Assembly: GCF_026016325.1 (NCBI RefSeq)
Contig: NZ_CP087203.1
Coordinates: 1,922,001 to 1,986,000, forward strand
Length of the DNA: 64,000 bases
From: Pseudomonas sp. B21-056
GTDB taxonomy: Bacteria > Pseudomonadota > Gammaproteobacteria > Pseudomonadales > Pseudomonadaceae
Direction of reading: 5' to 3'
Shown here: in pieces, positions 41,071-50,499 of the stretch
How positions within the stretch are numbered: position 1 is the stretch's first letter
Layout of the letters: the number at the start of each line of letters is the position of its first letter
Translations under genes and position numbers: made by a program
The notes under the pieces: model-generated
What the model was told of the DNA's origin: nothing
What the model saw: only the letters and a program-made list of their open reading frames with translations
Database searches by the model: none

Positions 41071-43455
41071 ATGGCATTGCATCCGGTGCGTCCCAGGATC
41101 CTGGGCTTTATCAGCGAAGATGTATCGGCCTGGCTGGTGGCTTCACTGGTCTTCCTGGCCGGCACGTGCCTGACCGGCTTGGTGAGCTGGGCGATGATGA
41201 GCCTGTTCAACCAGCAACTGCGCCAGCGCTTCGAGCTGCAAGCCGAGGAGCGCTTCAGCCGTATCGAAGAAAGATTCCAGGACCAGGAGCAGCGTCTCGA
41301 CAGCCTGAGGCGTTTCTTTGCCAATTCGTCGGCGGTTTCCGAAAAGGAGTTCCATGGGTACGCTGAAACGTTGTTGCGCCGTACCCAGGCCTTCGCCTGG
41401 GCACCACGAGTGCTTCGGGACGAGCGGCAGGCATTCGAACAGCGGGAGCGGAACAAGAGAATCACCCCTTTCAGCATCCGTGAAGTGGATGATACCGGCG
41501 GCTTGCGTCGGGCCGCGGAGCGGGACGAGTACACGCCGATCCTCTATGTACAGTGCCAGGGTTCCCACGAGTCGACGTTGGGTTTCGATCTGCTTTCCCA
41601 GCCAACGCGCCGCGCCGTACTCGAGCGGGCTCGCCGTCAGAACAGCCAGGCGGTATCGCAGCCGCTGGACCTGGTGGGTGTCGATCCGGCCTACGTCCGT
41701 GGCGTGTTGCTGGTGGCGCCAGTCGCCCGGGCCCCATCCACGGAGCCTTTCGGCTATGTGGTGGCGGCCATCAGCATGCGTCAACTGGTGGGCGATGGTC
41801 TGCCGACGGCCGGTCATGACAATCTTTCGATGCGCGTCCTGGATTTGTCCGCCGACGACCAGGAGGAGGTGCTGTTCGATTCCCCTACGCCCCCGGGGGA
41901 CAGTGACCTGGCGGCAATCCGCATGTTGCGCCTGGCGGATCACGACTATCGGGTAGAGTTGCGACCCAGCCGTATGTTCCTGTCGACCAACCATTCCACG
42001 ATGTCGAGCCTGGTGGTATTGGGCAGCTTGCTCAGTTTCCTGCTCAGTGCCTTGCTCTATGTACTGGTCAGCCAGCGACAACGGGCCCTGACACTGGTGG
42101 AACAACGTACCCAGGAGCTGCGCGCCCGGGAGCAGGAGCTACGAGGCACCCACAGCCAGTTGCGCGGCGTGCTGGATGCCGCGACCCAGGTCGCGATCAT
42201 CGCCACGGACCTGCGTGGTGTCATCACCACGTTCAATGCCGGCGCCGAACAGATGCTGGGCTACCAAAGCTGCGAGGTCCTGCAGAGCATGACCCTCGAG
42301 AGCCTCCACGTGCCCCGGGAGCTTCAGGCCCGGGCGGCAGAGCTTGGCGCGCGATTCGGCAAGCCGATTCCTACCTGTCACGCGATGCTGTTGGAAGGGG
42401 GCGAGGCGGGTGGCCAGCAGGCCCGGGAGTGGACCCTGGTACGGCGTGACGGCAGCCACTTGACGGTGAACATGCTGGCAACGCCCGTGCTCGACGATCA
42501 GGGGTTGTGGGTCGGGCACCTGGCGATCTGTATCGATATCACCGAACGCAAGCGCGTCCACGAGGCCCTGGCGGCCCGGGACCTGCTGTTGAAGAAACTC
42601 AGTGCCCATGTTCCTGGCGGCATCTACCAGTTCAAAATGGATTTCAACGGCCGTTTCAGCGTGATCTATGCCAGCGACGGCATTCGCGATATCTACGAAC
42701 TGGAGCCCGGTGTGCTGGTCCAGAACGCGGAAGCGGTTTTCTCCCGCATCCACCCGCTGGACAATTCACGGGTCCGTGCGTCGATCCGTGCCTCGGCCGA
42801 CACCCTGAGCCCATGGCGCGAGGAGTACCGGGTGCAACTGCCGCAACGTGGCCTGCGCTGGGTACGCGGTGAAGCGACGCCCGAGCAATTGCCGGGTGGT
42901 GGCGTGTTGTGGCACGGCTATGTCTCCGATATCTCCGATCTCAAGCGGGTGGAGGAAGAGTTGCGGGCACTGTCCGTGACCGATGCCCTGACCGGTATTC
43001 GCAATCGACGTTATTTCCAGGAGCGCCTGACCTCGGAAATGATTCGGGTCGAACGCGGCTCCGGGGACCTGTCGGTGATCATGCTCGACATCGATCACTT
43101 CAAGCGCATCAACGACCAGCACGGCCATGCGGTGGGTGACCGGGTGTTGCAGGCGGTTTGCTTGCGCGTCACCCAGCGCCTGCGGCGTACCGACGTCTTC
43201 TGTCGGCTGGGCGGGGAAGAATTCGTGGTGCTTTGCCCGGACACCGATGGCGAGAGCGCCCATGCCCTGGCCATTGGGCTGTGGGAAGGGTTGCGCGGTG
43301 CGGAGATCGAGGACGTGGGCGTTGTCACCGCCAGCTTCGGTATCGCCAGCTGGCGCGCCGGGGAGGGCGCGGATGCCCTGCTGTTGCGGGCCGACTCGGG
43401 CGTTTACGCGGCCAAGCAGGCCGGGCGGGATCGGGTCGAGATGCAGGTGGGGTAG
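41071..43455 (+). CDS. Membrane diguanylate cyclase (CHASE-PAS-PAS-GGDEF)
   Basis: About 794 aa. TM1 near residues 20-45 ('LVASLVFLAGTCLTGLVSWA') and TM2 near residues 310-335 flank a periplasmic CHASE domain ('RRAAERDEYTPILYVQC', 'LGFDLLSQPTRRAVLERA'). Two PAS domains follow ('LDAATQVAIIATDLRGVITT', 'QFKMDFNGRFSVIYASDG'), then a GGDEF domain with active motif GGEEF ('FCRLGGEEFVVLCP') and the inhibitory I-site R-x-x-D five residues upstream ('RRTDVFCRLGGEEF'). It should make c-di-GMP in response to an extracytoplasmic ligand. No EAL domain. Start 41071 is preferred over GTG 41026. Confidence 0.92.
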   Translation: MALHPVRPRILGFISEDVSAWLVASLVFLAGTCLTGLVSWAMMSLFNQQLRQRFELQAEERFSRIEERFQDQEQRLDSLRRFFANSSAVSEKEFHGYAETLLRRTQAFAWAPRVLRDERQAFEQRERNKRITPFSIREVDDTGGLRRAAERDEYTPILYVQCQGSHESTLGFDLLSQPTRRAVLERARRQNSQAVSQPLDLVGVDPAYVRGVLLVAPVARAPSTEPFGYVVAAISMRQLVGDGLPTAGHDNLSMRVLDLSADDQEEVLFDSPTPPGDSDLAAIRMLRLADHDYRVELRPSRMFLSTNHSTMSSLVVLGSLLSFLLSALLYVLVSQRQRALTLVEQRTQELRAREQELRGTHSQLRGVLDAATQVAIIATDLRGVITTFNAGAEQMLGYQSCEVLQSMTLESLHVPRELQARAAELGARFGKPIPTCHAMLLEGGEAGGQQAREWTLVRRDGSHLTVNMLATPVLDDQGLWVGHLAICIDITERKRVHEALAARDLLLKKLSAHVPGGIYQFKMDFNGRFSVIYASDGIRDIYELEPGVLVQNAEAVFSRIHPLDNSRVRASIRASADTLSPWREEYRVQLPQRGLRWVRGEATPEQLPGGGVLWHGYVSDISDLKRVEEELRALSVTDALTGIRNRRYFQERLTSEMIRVERGSGDLSVIMLDIDHFKRINDQHGHAVGDRVLQAVCLRVTQRLRRTDVFCRLGGEEFVVLCPDTDGESAHALAIGLWEGLRGAEIEDVGVVTASFGIASWRAGEGADALLLRADSGVYAAKQAGRDRVEMQVG

Positions 43456-43486
43456 TTCGCAGGTTTGCGCTCGCCACACATCTTCG

Positions 43487-43695
43487 GTGGGAGCGGGCTT
43501 GCTCTCGAAAGGGCCATGTCAGGCAATGACATGTTGAATGTCCCACCGCCATCGCGAGCAGGCTCGCTCCCACCCTGATCCCGGGCGGACACAGAATCGA
43601 TCTCACCCTCAACCCCCCTGTGGGAGCGAGCCTGCTCGCGATGGCGTCGTTCCAGCCACATTGATATCAACTGAAAGACCGCTATCGCGAGCAGT
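43487..43695. repeat. REP cluster between GGDEF and dacB genes (four copies, two degenerate)
   Basis: Degenerate forward REP at 43487-43513, inverted REP 43546-43573, forward REP 43619-43646 and a truncated inverted REP 43682-43695 that stops at GCGAGCAG. It lies between convergent genes. Confidence 0.88.
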
Positions 43696-43708
43696 TCCTT
43701 GCGTTGGA

Positions 43709-45175
43709 TCAGAGCACCGAAGCCGTCTGCGGCAGTTTCGGCTGGCGGTACAGGTCCAGCAGCACCTGATCCAGCACCGACGAAGCGCCCCATGGCTTCG
43801 GATCGTTGAGGATCGCCACCACCACCCAGGTGTTGCCGTTGATGTCACGGCTGAACCCGGCGATGGCGCGCACGGTGTTCAGGGTGCCGGTCTTGATGTG
43901 GGCTTCGCCGGCCATGGCCGTGGTCTTCAGGCGTTTGCGCATGGTGCCGTCGGTGCCGGCGATCGGCATCGAGCTGATGTATTCGGCGGCATAGGGGCTG
44001 CGCCAGGCGGCTTGCAGCATCGCCGCCATTTCCCGGGCGCTGACCCGTTCGGCGCGGGACAGGCCGGAGCCGTTCTCCATCACCAGGTGCGGTGCGGTGA
44101 TGCCTTTCTTGGCCAGCCACTGGCGCACGACCCGTTGCGCGGCCTTGGCATCGTCACCGTCGGCTTCGTTGCGGAACTGCGCGCCGAGGCTCAGGAACAG
44201 CTGCTGGGCCATGGTGTTGTTACTGTATTTGTTGATGTCGCGGATGATCTCCGCCAGGTCCGGCGAGAACGCCCGGGCCAGCACTTTGGCGTTGCTCGGG
44301 GTCGAGGCCAGGCGGTCCTTGCCCTGGATGCTGCCACCCAGTTCCTTCCAGATCGCCCGCACCGCACCGGCGGTATAAGTGGCGTGATCCAGCAGCGACA
44401 GGTAGGTCTGGGAGCTGCAGCCATCACCCAACTGCCCGCCGACGGTCACAGTCACGCTGCCGTCCGCCTGGGGCACCGGGTTGTAGCGCACGCCGCCAGC
44501 ACATTGTTTGGAATTGACCGCCTTGACCTGATTGTCGATATGGATGCTGGCAATCGGCGGCTCCACCGACACCAGCACCCGGCCGCCATCGTTACGGGCG
44601 ACGAAGCGCAGTGCCTTGAGGTTGACCAGCAGGGAGTCGGGCTTGACCAGGAACGGCTTGTTTTCGTCGTTGCCGTCGTCGTTGAACTCGGGCAATTGCG
44701 GCTGGATGAAGAAACCCCGGTCCAGCACCAGGTCGCCGGTGACCTGCTGCACGCCGTTGGCCCGCAAGTCGCGCATCAGCAGCCAGAGCTTTTCCATGTT
44801 CAGTTTGGGGTCGCCGCCGCCCTTGAGGTACAGGTTGCCGTTGAGGATTCCGCCGCTGAGGGTGCCGTCGGTGTAGAACTCGGTCTTCCACTGGTGGTTG
44901 GGGCCGAGCATTTCCAGGGCGGCGTAAGTGGTCACCAGTTTCATGGTGGAGGCCGGATTCACCGAAACGTCGGCGTTGAAGAGGGTCGGGGTGCCGGGAC
45001 CGTTGAGTGGCACCATCACCAGGGACAGTGCATCGTCTTGCAGCTTGCTGGTCTTGAGGGCCTTCTGCACATTGGGCGACAGGGCAGTGTTGATCGTAGC
45101 GGCGCTGGTGGAAGCAGGGAGGGCCAGGGGAAGAAGAAGGCTGGCCAGGAGCAGTGGACGCAAAGATTTGATCAT
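43709..45175 (-). CDS. dacB: D-alanyl-D-alanine carboxypeptidase/endopeptidase (PBP4)
   Basis: 488 aa periplasmic penicillin-binding protein, with a signal peptide ('LLLASLLLPLALPASTSA'). Motifs of the active site: SxxK in 'NPASTMKLVTTYAAL', SxN in 'NKYSNNTMAQQLF' and KTG in 'HIKTGTLNTVRA'. It trims peptidoglycan side chains or cross-links and in Pseudomonas its loss induces AmpC. Single gene, divergent from yggL. Confidence 0.95.
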   Translation of the reverse strand: MIKSLRPLLLASLLLPLALPASTSAATINTALSPNVQKALKTSKLQDDALSLVMVPLNGPGTPTLFNADVSVNPASTMKLVTTYAALEMLGPNHQWKTEFYTDGTLSGGILNGNLYLKGGGDPKLNMEKLWLLMRDLRANGVQQVTGDLVLDRGFFIQPQLPEFNDDGNDENKPFLVKPDSLLVNLKALRFVARNDGGRVLVSVEPPIASIHIDNQVKAVNSKQCAGGVRYNPVPQADGSVTVTVGGQLGDGCSSQTYLSLLDHATYTAGAVRAIWKELGGSIQGKDRLASTPSNAKVLARAFSPDLAEIIRDINKYSNNTMAQQLFLSLGAQFRNEADGDDAKAAQRVVRQWLAKKGITAPHLVMENGSGLSRAERVSAREMAAMLQAAWRSPYAAEYISSMPIAGTDGTMRKRLKTTAMAGEAHIKTGTLNTVRAIAGFSRDINGNTWVVVAILNDPKPWGASSVLDQVLLDLYRQPKLPQTASVL

Positions 45176-45407
45176 GTGTAATAAAACCCTACGGGCGAGG
45201 GGGAAAAAACGAGGACATGAAAATGAACGTCCTCAACGGTCATGAAAGTGTCGGCATTATGCCCCATGGCGCAACGGCGTGTGCCGTGCCTGAGCCGTTC
45301 GTGAGGCAATTTTTTACCGACGGTAGGACGATACGCCCGATCAACCGGGCAATCGTTGCACCAAACTGGTAAAGTGCCGGCCGTTATTTCTTATGAGGAT
45401 TGTTCCA

Positions 45408-45752
45408 ATGGCGACTAACCGTTCCCGGCGTCTGCGCAAAAAGCTGTGTGTGGATGAATTTCAGGAGCTGGGTTTCGAACTGAACCTGGATCTCAAAGAA
45501 GATCTGGCCGATGAGGCGATTGACGCTTTCCTCGACGCTTTCCTGAAACAAGCCATGGAAGCCAATGGCCTGGGCTATGTCGGCGGTGACGACTACGGTC
45601 TGGTTTGCCTGCAGAAGCGTGGCTCGGTTTCCGAAGAACAACGTGCTGCCGTTGAAGCCTGGCTCAAGGGTCGTAGCGAACTGACCAGCATGACTGTCAG
45701 CCCGCTGATCGACGTGTGGCACCCGGACATGCCAATCAACGCCAAGGCGTGA
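45408..45752 (+). CDS. yggL: YggL family 50S ribosome-binding protein (DUF469)
   Basis: 114 aa, matching the family length. 'MATNRSRRLRKKLCVDEFQE' and 'GFELNLDLKEDLADEAIDAF' are characteristic. E. coli YggL binds the 50S subunit and affects ribosome assembly. Start 45408; an in-frame ATG at 45393 is five codons earlier and less conserved. Ends at a strong terminator. Confidence 0.92.
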   Translation: MATNRSRRLRKKLCVDEFQELGFELNLDLKEDLADEAIDAFLDAFLKQAMEANGLGYVGGDDYGLVCLQKRGSVSEEQRAAVEAWLKGRSELTSMTVSPLIDVWHPDMPINAKA

Positions 45753-45759
45753 TGTCCTG

Positions 45760-45791
45760 AACCGGCAGCCCGAATGGGCGCCGGTTTTTTT
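45760..45791 (+). terminator. Intrinsic terminator of yggL
   Basis: Stem ACCGGC/GCCGGT with a seven-T run, directly after the yggL stop. Confidence 0.88.
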
Positions 45792-45827
45792 ATGCCTGGC
45801 GGTTGGGTATCTGGTGACCTTCAGGCC

Positions 45828-45897
45828 GCCTTCGCGAGCAGGCTCGCTCTCACAATTGGATCGCGTTTCCCTGTGGGAGCGAGCCTGCTCGCGATGC
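45828..45897. repeat. REP doublet between yggL and benE
   Basis: Inverted REP 45828-45855 and forward REP 45871-45897, with an unusually short (15-bp) linker. The forward copy ends at the stop codon of the convergent benE gene. Confidence 0.88.
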
Positions 45898-45899
45898 TT

Positions 45900-47090
45900 T
45901 TAAGCTTTACGCCAGTTAAGGATCAGCAAGGTCAGCACCCCCGCCACAATCCCCCAGAACGCCGAACCGACGGAAAACAGCGTCAGCCCCGACGCCGTGA
46001 CCATGAAGGTGATCAGCGCCGCTTCCCGTTCCCTGGCTTCGCTCATGGCGATGCTCAAGCCGTTGATGATCGACCCGAACAGCGCCAGCGCCGCGATGGA
46101 CAGCACCAGTTCCTTGGGCAGCGCCGCGAACAACGCCGCCAGAGTCGCGCCGAACACTCCGGCTATCCCGTAGAAGATCCCGCACCAGACCGCCGCCGTA
46201 TAGCGCTTGTTGCGATCTTCATGGGCGTGCGGCCCGGTGCAGATGGCGGCGCTGATGGCTGCCAGGTTGATGCCATGGGAGCCGAACGGCGCCAGCAGCA
46301 GCGAGGCGATGCCGGTACTGGTGATCAGGGGAGAGGCCGGTACGTTGTAGCCGTCGGCGCGGAGCACAGCGATGCCGGGCATGTTCTGCGAGGTCATCGC
46401 CACCACGAACAGCGGAATGCCGATGCTGATGGTGGCGGCCAGGGAAAAGTGCGGCGTGGTCCAGACCGGTGTCGCGACTTCGAGGGCAAAGCCGCTGAAG
46501 TCCAGCAGGCCCATCAGGCCTGACAGCGCGGTGCCGATCAGCAGCGCCGCCAGCACCGCGTAGCGAGGCGACAGGCGCTTGACGATCAGGTAAGTGAAGA
46601 ACATCCCCAGCACCAGGCCGGTGCGATGCTGGGCGGCGACGAAAATCTCGCTGCCGATCTTGAACAGGATGCCCGCCAGCAACGCCGCTGCCAGCGATGC
46701 CGGAATGCGCTTGACCAGGCGCTCGAAGCTGCCGGTCAGGCCGCAGATCGTCACCAGCACCGCGCAAGTGATGTAGGCGCCGATGGCTTCGCCATAGCTC
46801 ACGCCGCCCAGGCTGGTGATCAGCAAGGCCGCGCCGGGCGTCGACCAGGCGATGGTCACCGGCGTGCGGTAGCGCAACGACAGGCCGATGGAACACACCG
46901 CCATGCCGATGGAGATCGCCCAGATCCACGACGAAATCTGCCCGCTGGTCAGGCCCGCCGCCTGGCCGGCCTGGAACATCAGCACCAGGGAACTGGTATA
47001 GCCGGTCATCATGGCGATGAACCCGGCGACGATGGCCGAGGGCGAGGTGTCGGCCAATGGGCGAAGTGGCGCGGTCGTGACTTCGGTCAT
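45900..47090 (-). CDS. benE: BenE/YdcO-family transporter
   Basis: 396 aa with about 10-12 hydrophobic helices. The family is annotated as benzoate:H+ symporter, related to the nucleobase/ascorbate fold ('SPSAIVAGFIAMMTGYTSSL', 'AWSTPGAALLITSLGGVSYG', 'VVAMTSQNMPGIAVLRADGY'). No benzoate degradation genes are nearby, while the neighbouring genes are for purine breakdown, so transport of a purine or related compound is plausible but unproven. Start 47090 chosen; a longer frame would read repeat DNA. Confidence 0.82.
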   Translation of the reverse strand: MTEVTTAPLRPLADTSPSAIVAGFIAMMTGYTSSLVLMFQAGQAAGLTSGQISSWIWAISIGMAVCSIGLSLRYRTPVTIAWSTPGAALLITSLGGVSYGEAIGAYITCAVLVTICGLTGSFERLVKRIPASLAAALLAGILFKIGSEIFVAAQHRTGLVLGMFFTYLIVKRLSPRYAVLAALLIGTALSGLMGLLDFSGFALEVATPVWTTPHFSLAATISIGIPLFVVAMTSQNMPGIAVLRADGYNVPASPLITSTGIASLLLAPFGSHGINLAAISAAICTGPHAHEDRNKRYTAAVWCGIFYGIAGVFGATLAALFAALPKELVLSIAALALFGSIINGLSIAMSEAREREAALITFMVTASGLTLFSVGSAFWGIVAGVLTLLILNWRKA

Positions 47091-47144
47091 GGTGTCAGTG
47101 ATCCCTGATCTGTTAAAAATATCCACAACCCACCGGGTACGCAT

Positions 47145-47232
47145 GCAGGAGCTGCCGAGGGCTGCGATCTTTTGCTCTAGACTCAATTGGCAGGGGCAAG
47201 ATCGCAGCCTCGCTTCGCTCGACAGCTCCTAC
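47145..47232. repeat. Interspersed palindromic repeat, GAGCTGCC/GCTGCGATC family (copy 3)
   Basis: Arms 'GCAGGAGCTGCCGAGGGCTG' and 'CAAGATCGCAGCC...GACAGCTCCT'. Unlike copies 1 and 2 it lies between divergent genes (benE and GntR), in the promoter region. Confidence 0.78.
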
Positions 47233-47343
47233 CGGGTTTCATTTTGGGTCATGGATGAGGGTTTAAGCCTAAACTCAACACCGTGGGCAATTGCAATACA
47301 GCCAAGCCCGCAAACAGCCATACAGTCGTGTTGCCATCAGAGG

Positions 47344-47353
47344 TTGTGTACAA
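47344..47353. promoter_or_regulatory. TTGTGTACAA palindrome, candidate GntR operator
   Basis: TTGT-GT-ACAA is a near-perfect 10-bp palindrome of the type bound by FCD-subfamily GntR regulators (TTGTATACAA-like). It lies 94 bp upstream of the GntR gene and in the shared upstream region of benE. Autoregulation and control of benE are inference. Confidence 0.5.
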
Positions 47354-47446
47354 TCGCCGTGTTTTTTACGCGATACTTGCCAGCGACCCGCTGTGCCGTA
47401 TTACAGTCACGGTCAATTCGCCGCAGTTCTCCCGACCCGAGTGCCC

Positions 47447-48211
47447 ATGAACGAACAGTTGCAACCCCTCAAGAAACAACCGCGAGCAGGCAAAGCCGGC
47501 CGCAGCGGAACCCAGGACGATATCGTCTATGCGCATATCTTCGAGGCCATCCTCGAACAGCGCCTGGCGCCCGGTACAAAGTTGAGCGAAGAGGCACTGG
47601 GGGAAATTTTCGGAGTCAGCCGCACCATCATCCGCCGTGCGCTGTCGCGCCTGGCCCATGAAGGCGTGGTGTTGTTGCGGCCCAATCGCGGCGCGGTCGT
47701 TGCCAGCCCGAGTGTCGAAGAGGCTCGCCAGGTGTTCATGGCCCGGCGCCTGGTGGAACGGGCGATCACCGAGCTGGCAGTGCAGCACGCTACCGCCGAG
47801 CAGCTTGCCGAGTTGCGGCAGATGGTCAGTGACGAGCGCGACAGTTTTTCCCGTGGCGACCGTGGCGCCGGTATCCGCCTGTCGGGGGAATTCCACCTCA
47901 AACTGGCCGAAGCGGCGAAGAATGCCCCGCTGATCAGCTTCCAGCGCAGCCTGGTGTCCCAGACCTCGCTGATCATCGCCCAGTACGAAAGCGGCAATCG
48001 GTCCCACTGTTCCTACGACGAACACACCCAATTGATCGACGCCATCGAAGCCCGGGACGCCACCCTGGCGGTGGACCTGATGATGCATCATATGGATCAC
48101 ATCGACAGCAAGCTCAACCTCGACGAAGAGGGGGCGTCGGATGATCTGCATGCGGTGTTCTCGCACCTGCTTCAGACCAAGAAGCCTGGGCGGTCGACGG
48201 CCAAGCTTTGA
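47447..48211 (+). CDS. GntR-family transcriptional regulator (FCD domain)
   Basis: 254 aa. N-terminal winged helix ('DDIVYAHIFEAILEQRLAPG', 'LGEIFGVSRTIIRRALSRLA') and C-terminal FCD ligand domain with likely metal ligands ('GEFHLKLAEAAKN', 'HTQLIDAIEARDA', 'MMHHMDHID'). A 25-residue basic tail precedes the HTH. Divergent from benE; convergent with guaD. A purine-related ligand is plausible from context. Start 47447 ('MNEQLQPLKK'). Confidence 0.88.
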   Translation: MNEQLQPLKKQPRAGKAGRSGTQDDIVYAHIFEAILEQRLAPGTKLSEEALGEIFGVSRTIIRRALSRLAHEGVVLLRPNRGAVVASPSVEEARQVFMARRLVERAITELAVQHATAEQLAELRQMVSDERDSFSRGDRGAGIRLSGEFHLKLAEAAKNAPLISFQRSLVSQTSLIIAQYESGNRSHCSYDEHTQLIDAIEARDATLAVDLMMHHMDHIDSKLNLDEEGASDDLHAVFSHLLQTKKPGRSTAKL

Positions 48212-48217
48212 CCTCAC

Positions 48218-48324
48218 CTCGTTCCCACGCTCTGCGTGGGAATGCAGCCTGGGACGCTCTGCGTCCCAAGAGCCGAACGCGGAGCGTCCGTTGAGGCATT
48301 CCCACGCAGAGCGTGGGAACGATC
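48218..48324. repeat. Interspersed palindromic repeat, CGTTCCCACGC family (copy 1)
   Basis: Outer inverted arms GTTCCCACGCTCTGCGTGGG (48220-) and CCCACGCAGAGCGTGGGAAC (to 48321), with inner GGGACGCTCTGCGTCCC. A partial relative is at 50500-50548. It separates the convergent GntR and guaD genes. Confidence 0.85.
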
Positions 48325-48325
48325 C

Positions 48326-49630
48326 CTAGCACTGATGCACCAACCTGCCAGCCGCATAGGTCCGCGCCACCGTCCGGTCATCCCCCAGCGTCATCAACAC
48401 GAACAATCTTTCGGCAATGTCCCGGGCCTGCTTCAGGCGATAGCCCAGCAGCGGCATAGCGTTGTAGTCCAGCACCAGGAAGTCGGCATCGGTGCCCGGT
48501 TGCAAGGTGCCGATGCGGTCTTCCAGGCGCAAGGCCCGGGCACCGCCGAGGGTGGCCAGGTACAGCGATTTGAACGGGCTCAATCGCGCACCCTGCAACT
48601 GCATCACCTTGTAGGCTTCGTTCAGGGTCTGCAGCAGTGAAAAACTGGTGCCCCCGCCGACGTCCGTGCCCAACCCCACGTTTACCTTGTGCTTCTCGGC
48701 CATCGGCAGGTTGAACAGGCCGCTGCCGAGGAAAAGGTTCGAGGTCGGGCAGAACGCGATGGCCGAACCGGTTTCGGCCAGCCGTGCACATTCGTCATCG
48801 CACAGGTGCACGCCGTGGGCGAACACCGAACGCTCGCCCAGCAACTGGTAGTGATCGTAGACTTCCAGATAGCCCTTGCGCTCGGGAAACAGTTCCTTGA
48901 CCCATTGCACTTCCTGCAGGTTCTCACTGATGTGGGTCTGCATGTACAAATCCGGGTATTCCCCCAGCAACTGACCGGCCAGCGTCAACTGTTCCGGCGT
49001 GCTGGTGGGGGCGAAGCGCGGGGTCACGGCGTAATGCAGGCGGCCCTTGCCGTGCCAGCGTTCGATCAGTGCCTTGCTCTCGGTGTAGCTGGATTCGGCG
49101 GTGTCGGTCAGGTAGTCCGGGGCGTTGCGGTCCATCATGACTTTGCCGGCGATCATTCGCAGGTCGAGCTTCTCGGCCGCTTCAAAAAAGGCATTCACCG
49201 ATTGTGGGTGCACACTGCCGAACACCAAGGCCGTGGTGGTGCCGTTGCGTAGCAGTTCCTTGATGAAGATATCGGCCACGGCTTCGGCGTGGGCCGGATC
49301 GGCGAACTGGCGTTCACAAGGGAAGGTGTAGGTGTTGAGCCAGTCCAGCAGTTGTTCGCCGTAGGCGCCGACCATGCCGGTCTGCGGCAGATGGATGTGG
49401 GTGTCGATGAATCCGGGGGTGATCAGCGCGTCCGGATAATGGTTGATCTCGATGTCCGCCGCCAATGTTGGCAGCAGGTCGTGGGCGTGGCCGATGGCGC
49501 TGATCTGGCCGTTTTCCACCACCAGCAGGCCGTCCTCGAAGTATTCATAGGACGCTTCGATACCGACTTCGGCCGGGTCGGCGAGGCTGTGGAGCAGGGC
49601 GGCGCGGTAGGCTTTGCGTGTCATGGGCAT
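48326..49630 (-). CDS. guaD: Guanine deaminase
   Basis: 434 aa amidohydrolase converting guanine to xanthine plus ammonia. Zinc ligands and catalytic residues: 'FIDTHIHLPQTGMVGAYGEQ' (H-x-H), 'MQTHISENLQEV', 'VFAHGVHLCDDE' and 'LGTDVGGGTSF'. The product, xanthine, is the substrate of the xanthine dehydrogenase encoded upstream. Last gene of xdhA-xdhB-xdhC-guaD; its start is 8 bp after the xdhC stop. Confidence 0.95.
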   Translation of the reverse strand: MPMTRKAYRAALLHSLADPAEVGIEASYEYFEDGLLVVENGQISAIGHAHDLLPTLAADIEINHYPDALITPGFIDTHIHLPQTGMVGAYGEQLLDWLNTYTFPCERQFADPAHAEAVADIFIKELLRNGTTTALVFGSVHPQSVNAFFEAAEKLDLRMIAGKVMMDRNAPDYLTDTAESSYTESKALIERWHGKGRLHYAVTPRFAPTSTPEQLTLAGQLLGEYPDLYMQTHISENLQEVQWVKELFPERKGYLEVYDHYQLLGERSVFAHGVHLCDDECARLAETGSAIAFCPTSNLFLGSGLFNLPMAEKHKVNVGLGTDVGGGTSFSLLQTLNEAYKVMQLQGARLSPFKSLYLATLGGARALRLEDRIGTLQPGTDADFLVLDYNAMPLLGYRLKQARDIAERLFVLMTLGDDRTVARTYAAGRLVHQC

Positions 49631-49638
49631 GGGAAATC

Positions 49639-50481
49639 TCAGGAATTGGCTTGGCTGCGGCGCGAAACCGGCAGCAGCTTGGCGATGGGTTCGGCGCGAG
49701 CGGTGTGCTGGCCGAAATTCGCGTTATAGGTGGCGATGATTTCGCCGGCGATGGAGATGGCGATTTCCACAGGCAACTTGCCTTTGACTTCGCCGATGCC
49801 CATCGGGCAACGCAGGCGTTGCAAGGTGCCGCTGTCGAAGCCGCGGTCGCGCAAGCGATGTTCGAACTTGACCCGCTTGGTCTTCGAGCCGATCAGGCCG
49901 AAGTAGGCAAAGTCGTTGCGCTTGAGGATCGCCGCGCTCAGTTCCAGGTCAAGCTGATGGTTGTGGGTCATGACGATGCAGTAGCTGCCGGCGGGCAAGT
50001 CATCGATTTCATCCAGCGGGTCTTCGCTGACGATTTTCTGTACGCCGTGGGGCAGTTGCTCGGGAAACTCGGCTTCCCGCGAGTCGATCCAGCGCACCCG
50101 ACACGGCAGGCTCGCCAGCAGCGGCACCAGGGCCCTGCCGACATGACCGGCGCCGAACACGGCAATCTGCGCCTGCACCTGGCCCATGGGTTCGAACAGC
50201 AGCACGGTCACGCCGCCACAGCACTGGCCCAGGCTGGCGCCGAGGCTGAAGCGCTCCAGATGGGTGTTCTGCTGGCCGCTGGCGAGCATTTGCCGGGCGA
50301 TCTCCATGGCCTTGTATTCCAGGTGCCCGCCACCGATGGTGTCGAACGTCTGGCTGGCGCTGACGACCATCTTCGAACCGGCGTTACGCGGGGTCGAGCC
50401 GAGTTCTTCGATGATCGTCACCAACACGCAGGGTTCGCTGCGGGTTTGCAGGTCGGCGAGGGCGCTGATCCAGTTGTACAT
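49639..50481 (-). CDS. xdhC: Xanthine dehydrogenase accessory protein XdhC
   Basis: 280 aa. XdhC binds molybdenum cofactor, promotes its sulfuration and inserts it into XdhB. Motifs: 'VTIIEELGSTPRNAGSKMVV' in the N-terminal part, the Rossmann 'VFGAGHVGRALVPLLASL' and 'FAYFGLIGSKTKRVKFEHRL'. ATG 50481 is chosen because GAGGTGA ends two bases upstream; the GTG at 50487 would overlap that site. Confidence 0.94.
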   Translation of the reverse strand: MYNWISALADLQTRSEPCVLVTIIEELGSTPRNAGSKMVVSASQTFDTIGGGHLEYKAMEIARQMLASGQQNTHLERFSLGASLGQCCGGVTVLLFEPMGQVQAQIAVFGAGHVGRALVPLLASLPCRVRWIDSREAEFPEQLPHGVQKIVSEDPLDEIDDLPAGSYCIVMTHNHQLDLELSAAILKRNDFAYFGLIGSKTKRVKFEHRLRDRGFDSGTLQRLRCPMGIGEVKGKLPVEIAISIAGEIIATYNANFGQHTARAEPIAKLLPVSRRSQANS

Positions 50482-50499
50482 ATTCACCTCGACTGATCG

